Of a stretch of 49,115 bases of DNA, positions 26,311 to 37,610 are shown piece by piece. The notes under the pieces are model-generated. The model saw only the letters and a list, made by a program, of their open reading frames with translations, was not told the origin of the DNA and made no database searches. Each line of letters opens with the position of its first letter. Positions within the stretch are counted from its first letter, which is position 1. A program made the translations under genes and the position numbers. The DNA comes from Candidatus Campylobacter infans. Its GTDB lineage: Bacteria > Campylobacterota > Campylobacteria > Campylobacterales > Campylobacteraceae. Location of the stretch: assembly GCA_009827235.1 (NCBI GenBank), contig SPMW01000009.1:1-49115 (forward strand), given 5' to 3'.

Positions 26311-27064
26311 ATTAATTGAAATTTCTAAGCATTTTGGTGGCATACAAGCTATAAGCCCTACTACTTTTAGCGTGCAAAAGGGCGAAATTTTCGGTCTTAT
26401 TGGCCCAAATGGCGCAGGTAAAACTACTATGTTTAATATCATTACCGGAGCTTATGCCCCAAGTGCTGGCAGGGTGCGTTTTGATGGCGGGGATATTACT
26501 AAAATTAATGGCAATAAGCGCATATATCTTGGCATTGCGCGCACTTTTCAAAATATTCGTCTTTTTAGCTCTATGAGTGTGTTAGAAAATGTCTTAATCG
26601 GTATGAATGGTAGCTTTAAATATAGTTTTTTAGAGGCTGCATTTCATATAGGGCGCTACCACAAGGCTGAGCGAGAAGCTAGGCAAAAAGCGCTTGAATT
26701 GCTAGATGAATTAGGACTTAGCGCTTACGCAAATGAAAGTGCTACTTCATTAAGCTATGGAGCACAGCGTAAGGTAGAGATTGCAAGAGCTCTTGCTAGC
26801 CAGCCAAAACTTTTAATGCTTGATGAGCCAGCAGCTGGTATGAATCCAGCAGAAAGCGATGAATTAGCCACGCTTATGTTAAGATTAAAGCAAGAGCGAG
26901 GTTTAACCATACTCTTAATAGAACATGATATGAAATTTGTAAATAGATTATGCGAGCGCGTGCTGGTGCTAGATTATGGTAAGGTGATATTTGAAGGCAC
27001 GCCAAGCGATGCTATAACGCATGAGGATGTGGTGGCTGCGTATTTGGGGGATTTTGAATGTTAG
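26300..27064 (+). CDS. livG: Branched-chain amino acid ABC ATPase LivG
   Basis: The 254-aa product MLLELIEISKHFGGIQAI... has Walker A GPNGAGKTT, signature LSYGAQRKVEIARAL, Walker B LLMLDEPAAGMNP and switch His in LIEHDMKF. I chose ATG at 26300, preceded by GGGGG, which matches the usual LivG start. It overlaps livM by 11 bp and livF by 7 bp, a tightly coupled operon. Confidence 0.95.
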   Translation: MLLELIEISKHFGGIQAISPTTFSVQKGEIFGLIGPNGAGKTTMFNIITGAYAPSAGRVRFDGGDITKINGNKRIYLGIARTFQNIRLFSSMSVLENVLIGMNGSFKYSFLEAAFHIGRYHKAEREARQKALELLDELGLSAYANESATSLSYGAQRKVEIARALASQPKLLMLDEPAAGMNPAESDELATLMLRLKQERGLTILLIEHDMKFVNRLCERVLVLDYGKVIFEGTPSDAITHEDVVAAYLGDFEC

Positions 27065-27753
27065 AGGTGAAAAATTTACTGGTGTATTATGGATTAAATG
27101 AGGCTGTTCATGGCGTAAATTTTAATCTAAAAGCAGGGCAAATAATTAGTTTAATAGGCTCAAATGGCGCAGGTAAGACCAGCACGCTAAATGCGATAAT
27201 TGGCATGGTAAAGAAAAAGGGTGAAGTTTTTTATAATGGCAAAAATATAATTAAAGCAAAAACCCATAATATTGTGCGCTCAGGGCTTGCGCTGGTGCCT
27301 GAGGGTAGGCGCGTTTTTATAAATTTAAGCGTAGAAGAAAATATTAAAATCGGCGCATTTAATAATATGAGCGCATTTGATGAATTATTAGAAAAAATGT
27401 ATAAACTTTTTCCGCGTTTAGAGCATAAGCGCAAGGCCTTAGCTGGCACGCTTAGTGGTGGTGAGGCACAAATGCTAGCAATAGCAAGAGCCTTAATGAG
27501 CCAGCCAAAACTTTTAATGCTTGATGAGCCTAGCTTGGGGCTTGCGCCAAAGGTAGTGAGCGAAGTATTTAGTGCATTAAAAGAGCTAAATGAAAGCGGG
27601 TTGAGTATTTTATTAGTAGAACAAAACGCATTTTTAGCCTTAAAAAGTAGCAATTATACTTATGTGCTTGAAAACGGGCATATAAGTTTAGAGGGCAAAA
27701 GTAGCGAGCTTATCGGCGATGATGAGATCAGGCGCAAATACTTAGGGGCTTAG
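27058..27753 (+). CDS. livF: Branched-chain amino acid ABC ATPase LivF
   Basis: The 231-aa product has Walker A GSNGAGKTS, the signature LSGGEAQMLAIARALMSQPK, Walker B LLMLDEPSLGLAP and LLVEQNAFLAL, which distinguishes LivF from LivG. ATG at 27058 lies within the end of livG. proB follows one base after its stop. Confidence 0.95.
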   Translation: MLEVKNLLVYYGLNEAVHGVNFNLKAGQIISLIGSNGAGKTSTLNAIIGMVKKKGEVFYNGKNIIKAKTHNIVRSGLALVPEGRRVFINLSVEENIKIGAFNNMSAFDELLEKMYKLFPRLEHKRKALAGTLSGGEAQMLAIARALMSQPKLLMLDEPSLGLAPKVVSEVFSALKELNESGLSILLVEQNAFLALKSSNYTYVLENGHISLEGKSSELIGDDEIRRKYLGA

Positions 27754-27754
27754 C

Positions 27755-28516
27755 GTGAAAAAAATTGTAATAAAAGTCGGCTCGCATGTCCTTAGCGATG
27801 ACGGTAAAATCAGCCTTGCGCGTGTAGATAGCTTGTGTGATTTGCTTTATTTGTTAATGCAAAAATACGAGGTGATTTTGGTTAGCTCAGGGGCTATTGC
27901 TTGCGGGCAAGCACAAATCAACTTAGAGCGCGATAGTGTGCTAAATAAGCAAATTTTAGCGGCCATAGGACAAGCACATTTGATGCAAGTTTATACATCA
28001 TCACTTAGTAGATATGGCAAATTTTGCGCCCAGCTTTTATTAAATGCTAGCGATTTTGATAGTAGAAAACGCACAAATTATGCTAAAAATGTGGTCTTAG
28101 GCTTGCTTAAATTAGGCGTTTTGCCTATTATAAATGAAAATGACGCCACGGCAACTGCTGAGATTGTTTATGGCGATAATGACCGCCTTTCAGCTGCTGC
28201 GGCCTTGCATTTTGGGGCGGATATGCTTGTGATGCTAAGCGATATAGATGGCTATTATGACGCGGATCCGCGCACAAATAAAAATGCTAAAATCCGCAAA
28301 ATCGTGAGCGCGTTAGATGATGATGAAATTAGCACTCACACAAACAAAAGTGGCTCAAAGCACGGCACCGGCGGCATTGCTACTAAGCTAATAGCAGCTA
28401 AAATGCTACTTGATGAAAATAAAAGCGCCTTTTTAGCAAGCGGTTTTGATTTAAGTGTGGTAAAAGATTTTTTATTAAATGATAAACAAAATGGCGGGAC
28501 GCTGTTTAGAGCGTGA
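27755..28516 (+). CDS. proB: Glutamate 5-kinase (short form without PUA domain)
   Basis: First step of proline synthesis: phosphorylates glutamate. The 253-aa product has the amino-acid kinase fold: KIVIKVGSHVLSD, VSSGAIACGQAQ, INENDATATAEIVYGDND, and LVMLSDIDGYYDADPR with KHGTGGIATKLIAA. It lacks the C-terminal PUA domain of the 367-aa E. coli enzyme, as usual in this group. GTG start at 27755, one base after livF, with AGGGG upstream. proA is not in the window. Confidence 0.95.
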   Translation: MKKIVIKVGSHVLSDDGKISLARVDSLCDLLYLLMQKYEVILVSSGAIACGQAQINLERDSVLNKQILAAIGQAHLMQVYTSSLSRYGKFCAQLLLNASDFDSRKRTNYAKNVVLGLLKLGVLPIINENDATATAEIVYGDNDRLSAAAALHFGADMLVMLSDIDGYYDADPRTNKNAKIRKIVSALDDDEISTHTNKSGSKHGTGGIATKLIAAKMLLDENKSAFLASGFDLSVVKDFLLNDKQNGGTLFRA

Positions 28517-28540
28517 TTTGGTATTAAAATTTTAATGTAG

Positions 28541-28582
28541 AAATTTTAAAATTTTAAGCCAAAACTTAAAATTTTAAAATTT
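28541..28582. repeat. Two AAATTTTAAAATTT palindromes between proB and fmt
   Basis: Exact copies at 28541–28554 and 28569–28582 in the 109-bp gap, with several near copies up to 28616. The gap otherwise holds no gene and no clear terminator. Confidence 0.85.
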
Positions 28583-28625
28583 ATCTTTAAATTTTAAATA
28601 ATGAAATTTTAAAAGCAGAAATTTT

Positions 28626-29543
28626 ATGAAAAAAATAATTTTTATGGGTACGCCATATTATGCTAGTAAGGTCTTAGAGGCATTTTTAAAGGCTAGCGAT
28701 TTTAAGGTTTTGGCAATTTTTACCCAACCAGATAAGCCCCAAGGTCGCAAAAACATAATCACGCCTCCAAGCGTTAAAAAAAGAGCATTAGAGCTTGATT
28801 TTGCTGGGGAAATTTTTCAGCCTTTAAGCCTAAAAGAGCAGGGCATTAGCGAGAAAATATCTGCGTTAAAGCCTGATTTTATCGTAGTTGCAGCTTATGG
28901 GCAGATTTTGCCAAAAAGCATTTTAGAACTTGCGCCTTGTATTAATTTGCATGCTTCAATCTTGCCAAAATATCGCGGTGCTAGCCCGATTTCGCAAATG
29001 ATTTTAGAAGGGCAAAAGCTAAATGGAATAAGTGCTATGAAAATGAGCCAAGGGCTTGATGATGGCGATATGCTCGGCTTTTATCTTATGGATATTACAA
29101 ACAAAAGCGCGCAAGATCTTTTTGAACAATTTTCAAATATGGCAGCAAAGCTAGCACTTAAAATTTTAAGAGAATACGAAAATATCGCGCCCTTAAAGCA
29201 GTTTAACGCCTTAGCTAGCAAGTGTAAAAAAATCCGCAAAGATGATGGCTTAATTAGCCTAGATATGCCAGCACAGGCGATTTGGCGCAAATTTTTAGCT
29301 TATAAACCTTGGCCTGGTGTTTATTTGGCTAATGGCTTAAAGCTTTTAGATATTAGCATAAGTTTAAGCAAAAATAACAATAAAATCGGCACCATTACTA
29401 ATATCAGCGCAGATAGTTTTAGCGTGGCTTTAAGTGATGGCGAGTTAATTATTAAAAGCTTACAAGAAGCAAGCAAAAAGCCACTTGATGCAAAAGAATA
29501 TATAAATGGAAAAAGGTTAAAATTTGGAGATAGTTTTTGTTGA
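28626..29543 (+). CDS. fmt: Methionyl-tRNA formyltransferase
   Basis: Formylates initiator Met-tRNA. The 305-aa product has the N10-formyl-THF catalytic triad Asn107, His109 and Asp145 (in CINLHASILPKYRGASPI and SQGLDDGDML). The SILPKYRG loop is the family signature. ATG at 28626 starts MKKIIFMGTPYYASKVL, typical of Fmt. Its end overlaps birA by 20 bp. Confidence 0.97.
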   Translation: MKKIIFMGTPYYASKVLEAFLKASDFKVLAIFTQPDKPQGRKNIITPPSVKKRALELDFAGEIFQPLSLKEQGISEKISALKPDFIVVAAYGQILPKSILELAPCINLHASILPKYRGASPISQMILEGQKLNGISAMKMSQGLDDGDMLGFYLMDITNKSAQDLFEQFSNMAAKLALKILREYENIAPLKQFNALASKCKKIRKDDGLISLDMPAQAIWRKFLAYKPWPGVYLANGLKLLDISISLSKNNNKIGTITNISADSFSVALSDGELIIKSLQEASKKPLDAKEYINGKRLKFGDSFC

Positions 29544-30159
29544 AAGCATTAAATCTACGCAACTTGCGTTGATTGAAGGCATAAGAGAGAGCAAGATTAA
29601 AGCGCCTTTTGCGATTTTAGCGCAATCTCAAAGTGCTGGGATTGGCAGCCGCGATAATGCTTGGCAAGGACAAAAAGATAATTTTTATTTAAGTTTTGCC
29701 CTAAACGCAAATGAGCTAGCAAGTGATTTGCCTATAAGTTCGGCAAGCATTTATTTTGCTTATTTAATGTGCGAGCATTTAAATTCTCTTGGCTCAAAAG
29801 CCTGGTTAAAATGGCCTAATGATTTATATTTAGGGCAAGAAAAATTAGGCGGCATAATCACTACAAAATTAAAAGGCACCTTTGTGTGTGGAATAGGAAT
29901 AAATCTAATAAACGCACCGCAAAATTGCGCCGTTTTAGATATTCAAATAAACGCACAAACCCTAGCGCAAGGTTTTTTAAAAAGTTTAGAAAATTTGCGC
30001 TCATGGAAAGAGATTTTAAGCAAATACTCGCTACAATTTAGCCTTTGTAAAAATTTTAGCGTTCATATTGATGGCAAAGAGCTTTCTATGGCGCGCGCAG
30101 AACTACAAAATGATGGTTCAATTATAATAGACAATAAAAAGGTATTTTCAGCAAGATGA
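29524..30159 (+). CDS. birA: Biotin–protein ligase (no DNA-binding domain)
   Basis: Attaches biotin to acyl carrier carboxylase subunits. The 211-aa product has the biotinyl-AMP loop QSAGIGSRDNAWQGQKDNFYLSF and KWPNDLYLGQEKLGGIITTK, the class I ligase core. It lacks the N-terminal helix-turn-helix of E. coli BirA, so it does not act as a repressor. TTG start at 29524, inside fmt, with AAAAGG upstream. Its stop overlaps the parA ATG by 4 bp. Confidence 0.92.
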   Translation: MEIVFVESIKSTQLALIEGIRESKIKAPFAILAQSQSAGIGSRDNAWQGQKDNFYLSFALNANELASDLPISSASIYFAYLMCEHLNSLGSKAWLKWPNDLYLGQEKLGGIITTKLKGTFVCGIGINLINAPQNCAVLDIQINAQTLAQGFLKSLENLRSWKEILSKYSLQFSLCKNFSVHIDGKELSMARAELQNDGSIIIDNKKVFSAR

Positions 30160-30929
30160 GTGAGATAATAACTATCGCAAACCAAAAAGGTGGTGTCGGC
30201 AAGACCACAACCGCTGTAAATTTAGCCGCTAGCTTGGCAGTGGCTCAAAAGCGCGTGCTTTTAGTCGATATCGATCCGCAAGCAAACGCTACAACAGGGC
30301 TTGGTTTTAGCAGGCGGGATTATGAGTTTAATATTTATCATGTATTAACCGGCGGTAAAAAATTAAGTGAAATTATCCTTAAAACTGCTATCTACACACT
30401 TGATTTAGCACCTTCAAATATCGGCCTTGTCGGTATTGAGCAAGAATTTAGCCAAAGAGAGCAAGACTACAAAACAATTTTAAGAGAAAAAATCAGTGAA
30501 ATAATTGAAAATTATGATTATATCATCATCGATAGCCCGCCAACCCTTGGGAGCTTAACGGTAAATGCTCTAAGTGCTAGCGATTCTGTGATAATTCCTA
30601 TTCAATGCGAGTTTTACGCACTCGAAGGCTTAGCACAAATTTTAAATACCATAAAAATAGTAAAAGAAACCATCAATAAAAAGCTAAAAATCAAAGGCTT
30701 TTTGCCAACTATGTATAATGCGCAAAATAACCTCTCAAAAGAAACGGTTTTGGATTTGAAAAAGCATTTTGAAAATAAATTATTTAGAAATGATGATGGA
30801 TTTATCATAATCCCGCGAAATGTTAAGCTTGCTGAAAGCCCTAGTTTTGGTAAGCCGGTGATTTTGTATGATATAAAATCAACAGGCTCTATCGCCTATC
30901 AAAATTTAGCATATTCAATAATGAGTTAA
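30156..30929 (+). CDS. parA: Chromosome-partitioning ATPase ParA (Soj)
   Basis: The 257-aa product has the deviant Walker A KGGVGKTT (11–18) and IIIDSPPTLGSLTVNAL (Walker B region), typical of short chromosomal ParA without an HTH domain. It works with ParB to separate replicated origins. Starts at ATG 30156, overlapping birA by 4 bp. Confidence 0.96.
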   Translation: MSEIITIANQKGGVGKTTTAVNLAASLAVAQKRVLLVDIDPQANATTGLGFSRRDYEFNIYHVLTGGKKLSEIILKTAIYTLDLAPSNIGLVGIEQEFSQREQDYKTILREKISEIIENYDYIIIDSPPTLGSLTVNALSASDSVIIPIQCEFYALEGLAQILNTIKIVKETINKKLKIKGFLPTMYNAQNNLSKETVLDLKKHFENKLFRNDDGFIIIPRNVKLAESPSFGKPVILYDIKSTGSIAYQNLAYSIMS

Positions 30930-30930
30930 A

Positions 30931-31764
30931 ATGGCAAAAAAATCACAATTAGGCAAAGGTTTAGATGCACTTTTAGGCGATGCGGCGTTTGATTATGATA
31001 GAGAATATAGCAATGATAAAGTTACGCTAATACCAATATCAGCTATTGCGCCAAATCCTTGCCAACCGCGCAAAGATTTTGATGAAAATAGTTTAAATGA
31101 ATTAGCTGGATCCTTACAAACTCACGGACTTATCCAGCCTATTATAGTGGTTGAGCGAGATGATGGTTATTTGCTAGTAGCTGGCGAGCGAAGATTAAGA
31201 GCTGCAAAACAACTGGGCTGGGAAGAAATAAAAGCAGTAGTAGCCAAAATCGATAAGAAAAATTTGCGCGAATTAGCACTAATAGAAAACATTCAGCGCG
31301 CAGATTTAAATCCAATAGAACTAGCAAATTCTTATAAAGAACTCATCAAAGAACACGGCATCACACAAGAAGAACTTGCAAATTTAGTTAAAAAAAGCAG
31401 AACACAAATCACAAACACAATGCGCTTATTAAACCTAGATGAACGCACAAAAGAGCTAATAAGTAGCGGTAAAATTTCGCAAGGTCATGCAAAAATTATA
31501 GCCGGACTTGATAAACAAGATGAAAAAACAATAGTCGCTAGCGTTTTAGGACAAAAATTAAGCGTGAGAGAAACAGAAAATTTAGCCAAGAAATTAAAAG
31601 ATAAAAGCGGGATTTCAAATGAGCTTCAAACAGCGGTAAAAAGGCTAAAAGATAGGCTTTGTGATCTAGGTTTTGAGAGTAAAAATTCTGGTAAAAAATT
31701 AAGCATAAATTTTGAAAATGTAAGCGAAGTTAAAATTTTACTTGATAAATTAAGAAAAGTTTAG
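30931..31764 (+). CDS. parB: Chromosome-partitioning protein ParB (Spo0J)
   Basis: The 277-aa product has the CTP-binding ParB/Srx domain (ISAIAPNPCQPRKDFDENS ... GERRLRAAK, LIENIQRADLNPIE), a helix-turn-helix (GITQEELANLVKKSRTQITNTMRLLNL) and a dimerising C-terminus. One base behind parA. I found no obvious parS palindrome in the window. Confidence 0.96.
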   Translation: MAKKSQLGKGLDALLGDAAFDYDREYSNDKVTLIPISAIAPNPCQPRKDFDENSLNELAGSLQTHGLIQPIIVVERDDGYLLVAGERRLRAAKQLGWEEIKAVVAKIDKKNLRELALIENIQRADLNPIELANSYKELIKEHGITQEELANLVKKSRTQITNTMRLLNLDERTKELISSGKISQGHAKIIAGLDKQDEKTIVASVLGQKLSVRETENLAKKLKDKSGISNELQTAVKRLKDRLCDLGFESKNSGKKLSINFENVSEVKILLDKLRKV

Positions 31765-31776
31765 TTTTAAATATAG

Positions 31777-31782
31777 TAGAAT
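31777..31782 (+). promoter_or_regulatory. Candidate −10 of the atp operon
   Basis: TAGTAGAATGCGC contains TAGAAT 62 bp before the atpF' ATG, just after parB. The 79-bp gap has no better match. Some read-through from parAB is also likely. Confidence 0.4.
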
Positions 31783-31843
31783 GCGCCGATTTTTTTCTAA
31801 ATTTTAATGGTTGTAAAATATAAATCAAATAGAAAGGCTCTAA

Positions 31844-32266
31844 ATGCTTGAAGTTAATCCTTATTTATTATCGCTTACGGTAGTGATTTTCTTAGGACTT
31901 ATTTTCGTGCTAAATAATATACTATATAAGCCTATTTTAGGTTTTGTAGATGAAAGAAACGCACATATAGCCAAAGAAGAAAGCGAGGTAGCAAAATACG
32001 GCGCAGACATCAAAAAATACGATGAAGAAGCCGCTAGTATTTTAGCAGATGCCAGAGCGCAAATGCTAGCAATCAAAAAAGAAGCCGCTACTAAGGCCAA
32101 CGAAGCCGCTAAGGCTTGTATAGAAGCTAGAAAAAGCGAATTAGAAAATGATTACAAAGAATTTGAGCTTGCTTTAAGAAAAGAGCAAGAAGCACTAAAA
32201 AACGAGCTTAGTGCGAATTTGCCTTCAATTAGAGAAAGTTTAAAAAATACTCTTTCAAAACTATAA
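31844..32266 (+). CDS. atpF': ATP synthase F0 subunit b'
   Basis: The 140-aa product has one N-terminal membrane helix (about residues 5–27) and then a charged coiled-coil stalk rich in Ala, Glu and Lys. It is the shorter of two consecutive b-type subunits, the b/b' pair found in Campylobacter and photosynthetic bacteria. Part of the peripheral stalk. 9-bp gap to atpF. Confidence 0.92.
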   Translation: MLEVNPYLLSLTVVIFLGLIFVLNNILYKPILGFVDERNAHIAKEESEVAKYGADIKKYDEEAASILADARAQMLAIKKEAATKANEAAKACIEARKSELENDYKEFELALRKEQEALKNELSANLPSIRESLKNTLSKL

Positions 32267-32275
32267 GGACAAAAA

Positions 32276-32785
32276 ATGCAAAAATTATTTTTATTGATTT
32301 TACCTGCGTTTTTGCTAGCTGCTGGTGCTAAAAGTGAGCCTGATTATGATATTTTAGCAAGAACGATAAATTTTTTACTTTTTGCTGGAATTTTGTATTA
32401 TTTGATAGCAAATCCTATTAAAAATGCCTATAAAGCGCGCATAGAAGGCATAGATAAAAATCTAAGTCAAGCCCGCAAAAAAATAGAAGAAGCCAGAGCA
32501 AAAGAAGAGTTTGCTAAATCAAAAGTAGCAAAAGCCAAAGAAGATGCCACTAGATTGATAGAAACAGCGCGCATAGAGGCTAGACAACTAACCACTAAAA
32601 TAGAACGAGATACCCAAGCTAGTTTGATTTCAATGTATGATAGCTATGAAGAACAAAAAGAATTTACGCGCCGTGCCAGCACTAGAAAAATAGTAAGCGA
32701 TGTGCTTGAAGAAGCATTTAGTGATACTAGCATCAAAATTAGCGAGCAAGGCTTGGTTGATTTAATTAAGAAAAAGGTAAGCTGA
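32276..32785 (+). CDS. atpF: ATP synthase F0 subunit b
   Basis: The 169-aa product has an N-terminal signal-like segment (MQKLFLLILPAFLLAAGA), a second hydrophobic stretch (about 29–46) and a long coiled coil. Peripheral stalk subunit. Its stop overlaps the atpH ATG by one base. Confidence 0.92.
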   Translation: MQKLFLLILPAFLLAAGAKSEPDYDILARTINFLLFAGILYYLIANPIKNAYKARIEGIDKNLSQARKKIEEARAKEEFAKSKVAKAKEDATRLIETARIEARQLTTKIERDTQASLISMYDSYEEQKEFTRRASTRKIVSDVLEEAFSDTSIKISEQGLVDLIKKKVS

Positions 32786-33318
32786 TGAATGAAGTAATAG
32801 CCAAAAAATATGTAAAAGCCTTGCTTGAAAGCTTAGAATTAAATGAGCTAAATGAGATAAATGAAGCTCTTGGCAAGATTGATTCGGCCTTTGGGATAGA
32901 AAAATTTATAGATATATTGATTTTGCCTAGCTTAAATGCTAAGGCTAAGGCTGATTTTGTTTTTTCATTAACCGATAGCACAAATGAAAAATTAAAAAAT
33001 TTCTTATACACCTTAGCGACTGCTAAAAGATTAGAGATTTTGCCACATATTTATAGAGAATTTTCATATCAAAAATCCTTAAAAGATAATGCATTTAAGG
33101 GCGTAATTTCTAGCTCTTTTGAACTTAGTCAAGCTAATAAAAAAGAATTAGAAGATAAATTTTCAAAAAAATTAAATGCAAATATAAATTTTGATAGCAA
33201 AAAAACCAATTACGATGGTATCAAAATAGAATTAAGTGATTTAGGCTTTGAAGCGAGCTTTTCTATGAGCTTGTTTAAAGCAAAATTGAGTGAATATATA
33301 TTAAAAGCAATTCAATAA
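32785..33318 (+). CDS. atpH: ATP synthase F1 subunit delta
   Basis: The 177-aa product has the OSCP/delta pattern: MNEVIAKKYVKALLES at the start and FDSKKTNYDGIKIELSDLGFEAS near the end. Links the b stalk to the F1 head. 9 bp before atpA. Confidence 0.93.
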   Translation: MNEVIAKKYVKALLESLELNELNEINEALGKIDSAFGIEKFIDILILPSLNAKAKADFVFSLTDSTNEKLKNFLYTLATAKRLEILPHIYREFSYQKSLKDNAFKGVISSSFELSQANKKELEDKFSKKLNANINFDSKKTNYDGIKIELSDLGFEASFSMSLFKAKLSEYILKAIQ

Positions 33319-33327
33319 GGAGAGAGC

Positions 33328-34845
33328 GTGAGCGCAAAATTAAAAGCAGATGAGATTAGTAGCATAATCAAAGAACGCATACAAAGCTATGATCTAAGTA
33401 TAAATGTAGAAGAAACCGGCAAGGTTATCTCAGTAGCAGATGGAGTCGCTAGAGTTTATGGCCTAAAAAATGTAATGGCTAGCGAGATGGTGGAGTTTGA
33501 AAACGGCGAAAAAGGCCTAGCACAAAACCTTGAAGAATCAAGCGTTGGCGTGGTTATTTTAGGCAAGGCCGATAAAATAGTAGAAGGCACTAGTGTAAAA
33601 CGCCTGGGCAAGCTACTTCGTGTACCTGTTGGCGATGCCTTGATTGGTCGCGTGGTAAATTCCCTTGGTGAGCCACTTGATGCAAAAGGGCCTATTGATG
33701 CTACCGAAAGCCGTTTTATTGAAGAAAAAGCAAAAGGCATTATGGCTAGAAAAAGCGTGCATGAACCGCTTCAAACTGGCATAAAAGCCATTGACGCACT
33801 TGTGCCAATTGGTAGAGGGCAAAGGGAGTTAATCATTGGCGATCGCCAAACTGGCAAAACTACCGTAGCAGTTGATACCATCATAAACCAAAAAGGCCAA
33901 GATGTTATTTGTATATATGTGGCTATCGGCCAAAAGCAATCAACCGTAGCCCAAGTAGTTAAAAAATTAGAAGAATATGGCGCTATGGATTATACTATCG
34001 TAGTAGCAGCAAATGCTAGCGATCCAGCAGCGCTTCAATACCTAGCACCTTATGCTGGCGTTACAATGGGTGAGTATTTTAGAGATAATTCACGCCACGC
34101 TTTAATTATTTATGATGATTTAAGCAAGCACGCTGTGGCTTACCGCGAAATGAGCTTGATTTTACGCCGTCCTCCAGGTCGTGAGGCTTATCCTGGTGAT
34201 GTTTTCTATTTGCATTCAAGATTGCTTGAGAGAGCTAGTAAGCTAAATGATAAACTAGGCGCAGGTAGCTTAACGGCATTGCCTATTATAGAAACACAAG
34301 CAGGCGATGTTTCAGCGTATATCCCTACAAATGTTATTTCTATTACAGATGGACAAATTTTCTTAGAAACTGATTTATTCAATTCAGGTGTGCGCCCAGC
34401 GATCAATGTGGGGCTTTCAGTTAGTCGTGTTGGAGGCTCAGCTCAAATAAAAGCCATAAAAAAAGTAGCAGGCACCTTACGCTTAGAATTAGCGCAATAC
34501 CGCGAGCTTCAAGCGTTTTCACAATTTGCTAGCGATCTTGACGAAAGCAGCCGTAAGCAATTAGAGCGCGGTCAAAGAATGGTTGAGGTTTTAAAACAAC
34601 CACCTTATAATCCATTGCCAGTAGAAAATCAAGTGGTATTAATTTATGCTGGTTCAAATGGCTATTTAGATGATATACCAGCTAGCGCAGTGGCTAAATT
34701 TGAGGCTGAACTTTATCCATATTTAGAGGCTAAATACCCTGATGTGTTTGAACAAATTAGAAGTAAAAAATCTGTTGAAAAAGACACACAAGATAAGCTT
34801 GATAAAGCTCTTAGCGAGTTTAAGGCTACTTTTAGTGCTGAATAA
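33328..34845 (+). CDS. atpA: ATP synthase F1 subunit alpha
   Basis: The 505-aa product has Walker A GDRQTGKT (about 171–178), [37 protein letters not shown] and the arginine finger in [15 protein letters not shown] sequence ([12 protein letters not shown]). GTG start with AAGGAGAG upstream. Non-catalytic nucleotide-binding subunit. Length is normal. Confidence 0.98.
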   Translation: MSAKLKADEISSIIKERIQSYDLSINVEETGKVISVADGVARVYGLKNVMASEMVEFENGEKGLAQNLEESSVGVVILGKADKIVEGTSVKRLGKLLRVPVGDALIGRVVNSLGEPLDAKGPIDATESRFIEEKAKGIMARKSVHEPLQTGIKAIDALVPIGRGQRELIIGDRQTGKTTVAVDTIINQKGQDVICIYVAIGQKQSTVAQVVKKLEEYGAMDYTIVVAANASDPAALQYLAPYAGVTMGEYFRDNSRHALIIYDDLSKHAVAYREMSLILRRPPGREAYPGDVFYLHSRLLERASKLNDKLGAGSLTALPIIETQAGDVSAYIPTNVISITDGQIFLETDLFNSGVRPAINVGLSVSRVGGSAQIKAIKKVAGTLRLELAQYRELQAFSQFASDLDESSRKQLERGQRMVEVLKQPPYNPLPVENQVVLIYAGSNGYLDDIPASAVAKFEAELYPYLEAKYPDVFEQIRSKKSVEKDTQDKLDKALSEFKATFSAE

Positions 34846-34854
34846 GGCAAAAAA

Positions 34855-35748
34855 ATGGCTAATCTAAAAGATATAAAAAGAAAGATTAAGAGCGTTCAAA
34901 ATACGCAAAAAACTACAAGCGCAATGAAGCTTGTATCGGTTGCTAAGCTTAAAAAAGCCGAAGAAGCCGCTAAGCGTTCAAGGCTGTATGCTCAAAAAAT
35001 CAAAGAAGTTTTAAGTGAAATTTCTTATAAAATAAATAAATATGGTTTTGCCATTAAAAACCCTAGATATTATGATATAAAAGCCCCTGTTAGCAAGGTT
35101 GATATTGTATTTGTTACTGCTGATAAGGGATTGTGCGGTGGTTTTAATATGGCCACTATCCGCGCCGTGCGCGATATGATCGAAGAATACAAAGCCCAAA
35201 AAATAAAAGTCCGCTTGCGTGCTGTCGGTAAAAAGGGTATAGAATATTTTAGCTTTCAAGGTGTTGATATTTTAGAAAGTTACAAGGGCGTAAGTTCAGC
35301 ACCAACGCCACAAAAGGCCACTGAGGTTATAAGTGAGGCTATTAAAGATTTTGAAGCTGGCGTTACTGATAAAATAGTGCTAATCCACAATGGCTATAAA
35401 AATATGATTTCACAAGAAGTTAGAATAAATGATATTTTGCCAGTAGAGTTACCAAAATTTAGCGCACAAGAAGAGGATTTTGATTCTTTAATGGAGGTCG
35501 AGCCAAATGACGAGCACGACACCATCATAGGCGCCTTGGTGAATAGATATTTAGAATACGGTATGTATTTTTCATTGATTGATAGCCTAGCAGCTGAGCA
35601 TTGCGCTAGAATGCAAGCGATGGATAATGCAAGCAATAACGCAAAAGCTAGGGTCAAGCAGCTTGATTTAGCTTATAACAAAGCTCGCCAAAGCTCAATC
35701 ACCACAGAGCTAATAGAAATTATTAGCGGTGTAGAAGCGATGAAGTAA
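34855..35748 (+). CDS. atpG: ATP synthase F1 subunit gamma
   Basis: The 297-aa product has the N-terminal helix [31 protein letters not shown], the [11 protein letters not shown] core and the C-terminal [19 protein letters not shown] rotor helix. Its stop codon forms part of an AAATTTTAAAATTT palindrome. Confidence 0.97.
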   Translation: MANLKDIKRKIKSVQNTQKTTSAMKLVSVAKLKKAEEAAKRSRLYAQKIKEVLSEISYKINKYGFAIKNPRYYDIKAPVSKVDIVFVTADKGLCGGFNMATIRAVRDMIEEYKAQKIKVRLRAVGKKGIEYFSFQGVDILESYKGVSSAPTPQKATEVISEAIKDFEAGVTDKIVLIHNGYKNMISQEVRINDILPVELPKFSAQEEDFDSLMEVEPNDEHDTIIGALVNRYLEYGMYFSLIDSLAAEHCARMQAMDNASNNAKARVKQLDLAYNKARQSSITTELIEIISGVEAMK

Positions 35749-35782
35749 AATTTTAAAATTTAAAGCAGAAATTTTAAAATTT
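35748..35782. repeat. Two AAATTTTAAAATTT palindromes between atpG and atpD
   Basis: Exact copies at 35748–35761 (beginning at the last base of the atpG stop) and 35769–35782, separated by AAGCAGA, in the only sizeable gap (74 bp) of the atp operon. Confidence 0.9.
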
Positions 35783-35798
35783 GTATAAAAAAGATTAA

Positions 35799-37220
<1,422 letters not shown>

Positions 37221-37223
37221 GCG

Positions 37224-37610
37224 ATGAAAAGCATACACTTAGAAATAGTAACACCTGTGGGGATGATATTTTCAAATGATGTGCTAAGCGTTGTATTGCC
37301 TGGTAGCGAAGGCGAATTTGGCGTGCTACCAGGGCATGCTTCATTAGTTACGCTATTAGGTGCTGGTGTTATAGATATACAAAATCAAGATGATAGCCAT
37401 GATATGGTGGCTGTGGATTCTGGTTATGTTGAAGTAAGCGAAAATAAAGTAGAGGTGTTAGCCGAAGGTGCTGAGCTAATAAGTGGTGCTGATGATAGTG
37501 CTATTGCTAAATCGCTTGAAAAGGCAAAAGCCTTAATAAGCAAAATGGGTTATGATGATAGCTTATTAAAAGTTACCATGACTAAATTAGAATCAGGCGC
37601 GCATAAATAA
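37224..37610 (+). CDS. atpC: ATP synthase F1 subunit epsilon
   Basis: The 128-aa product has the N-terminal beta sandwich (LEIVTPVGMIFSNDVLSVVLPGSEGEFGVLPGHASLVTLL) and a C-terminal helical hairpin that can inhibit the enzyme. Last atp gene here; its stop overlaps the exbB ATG by one base. atpB, atpE and atpI are not in this cluster, the usual split in this group. Confidence 0.95.
   Translation: MKSIHLEIVTPVGMIFSNDVLSVVLPGSEGEFGVLPGHASLVTLLGAGVIDIQNQDDSHDMVAVDSGYVEVSENKVEVLAEGAELISGADDSAIAKSLEKAKALISKMGYDDSLLKVTMTKLESGAHK

Noticed and set aside
30156..31764. parS or origin region near parAB
   Set aside because: No parS-like palindrome, DnaA-box cluster or dnaA/dnaN genes are visible in the window.
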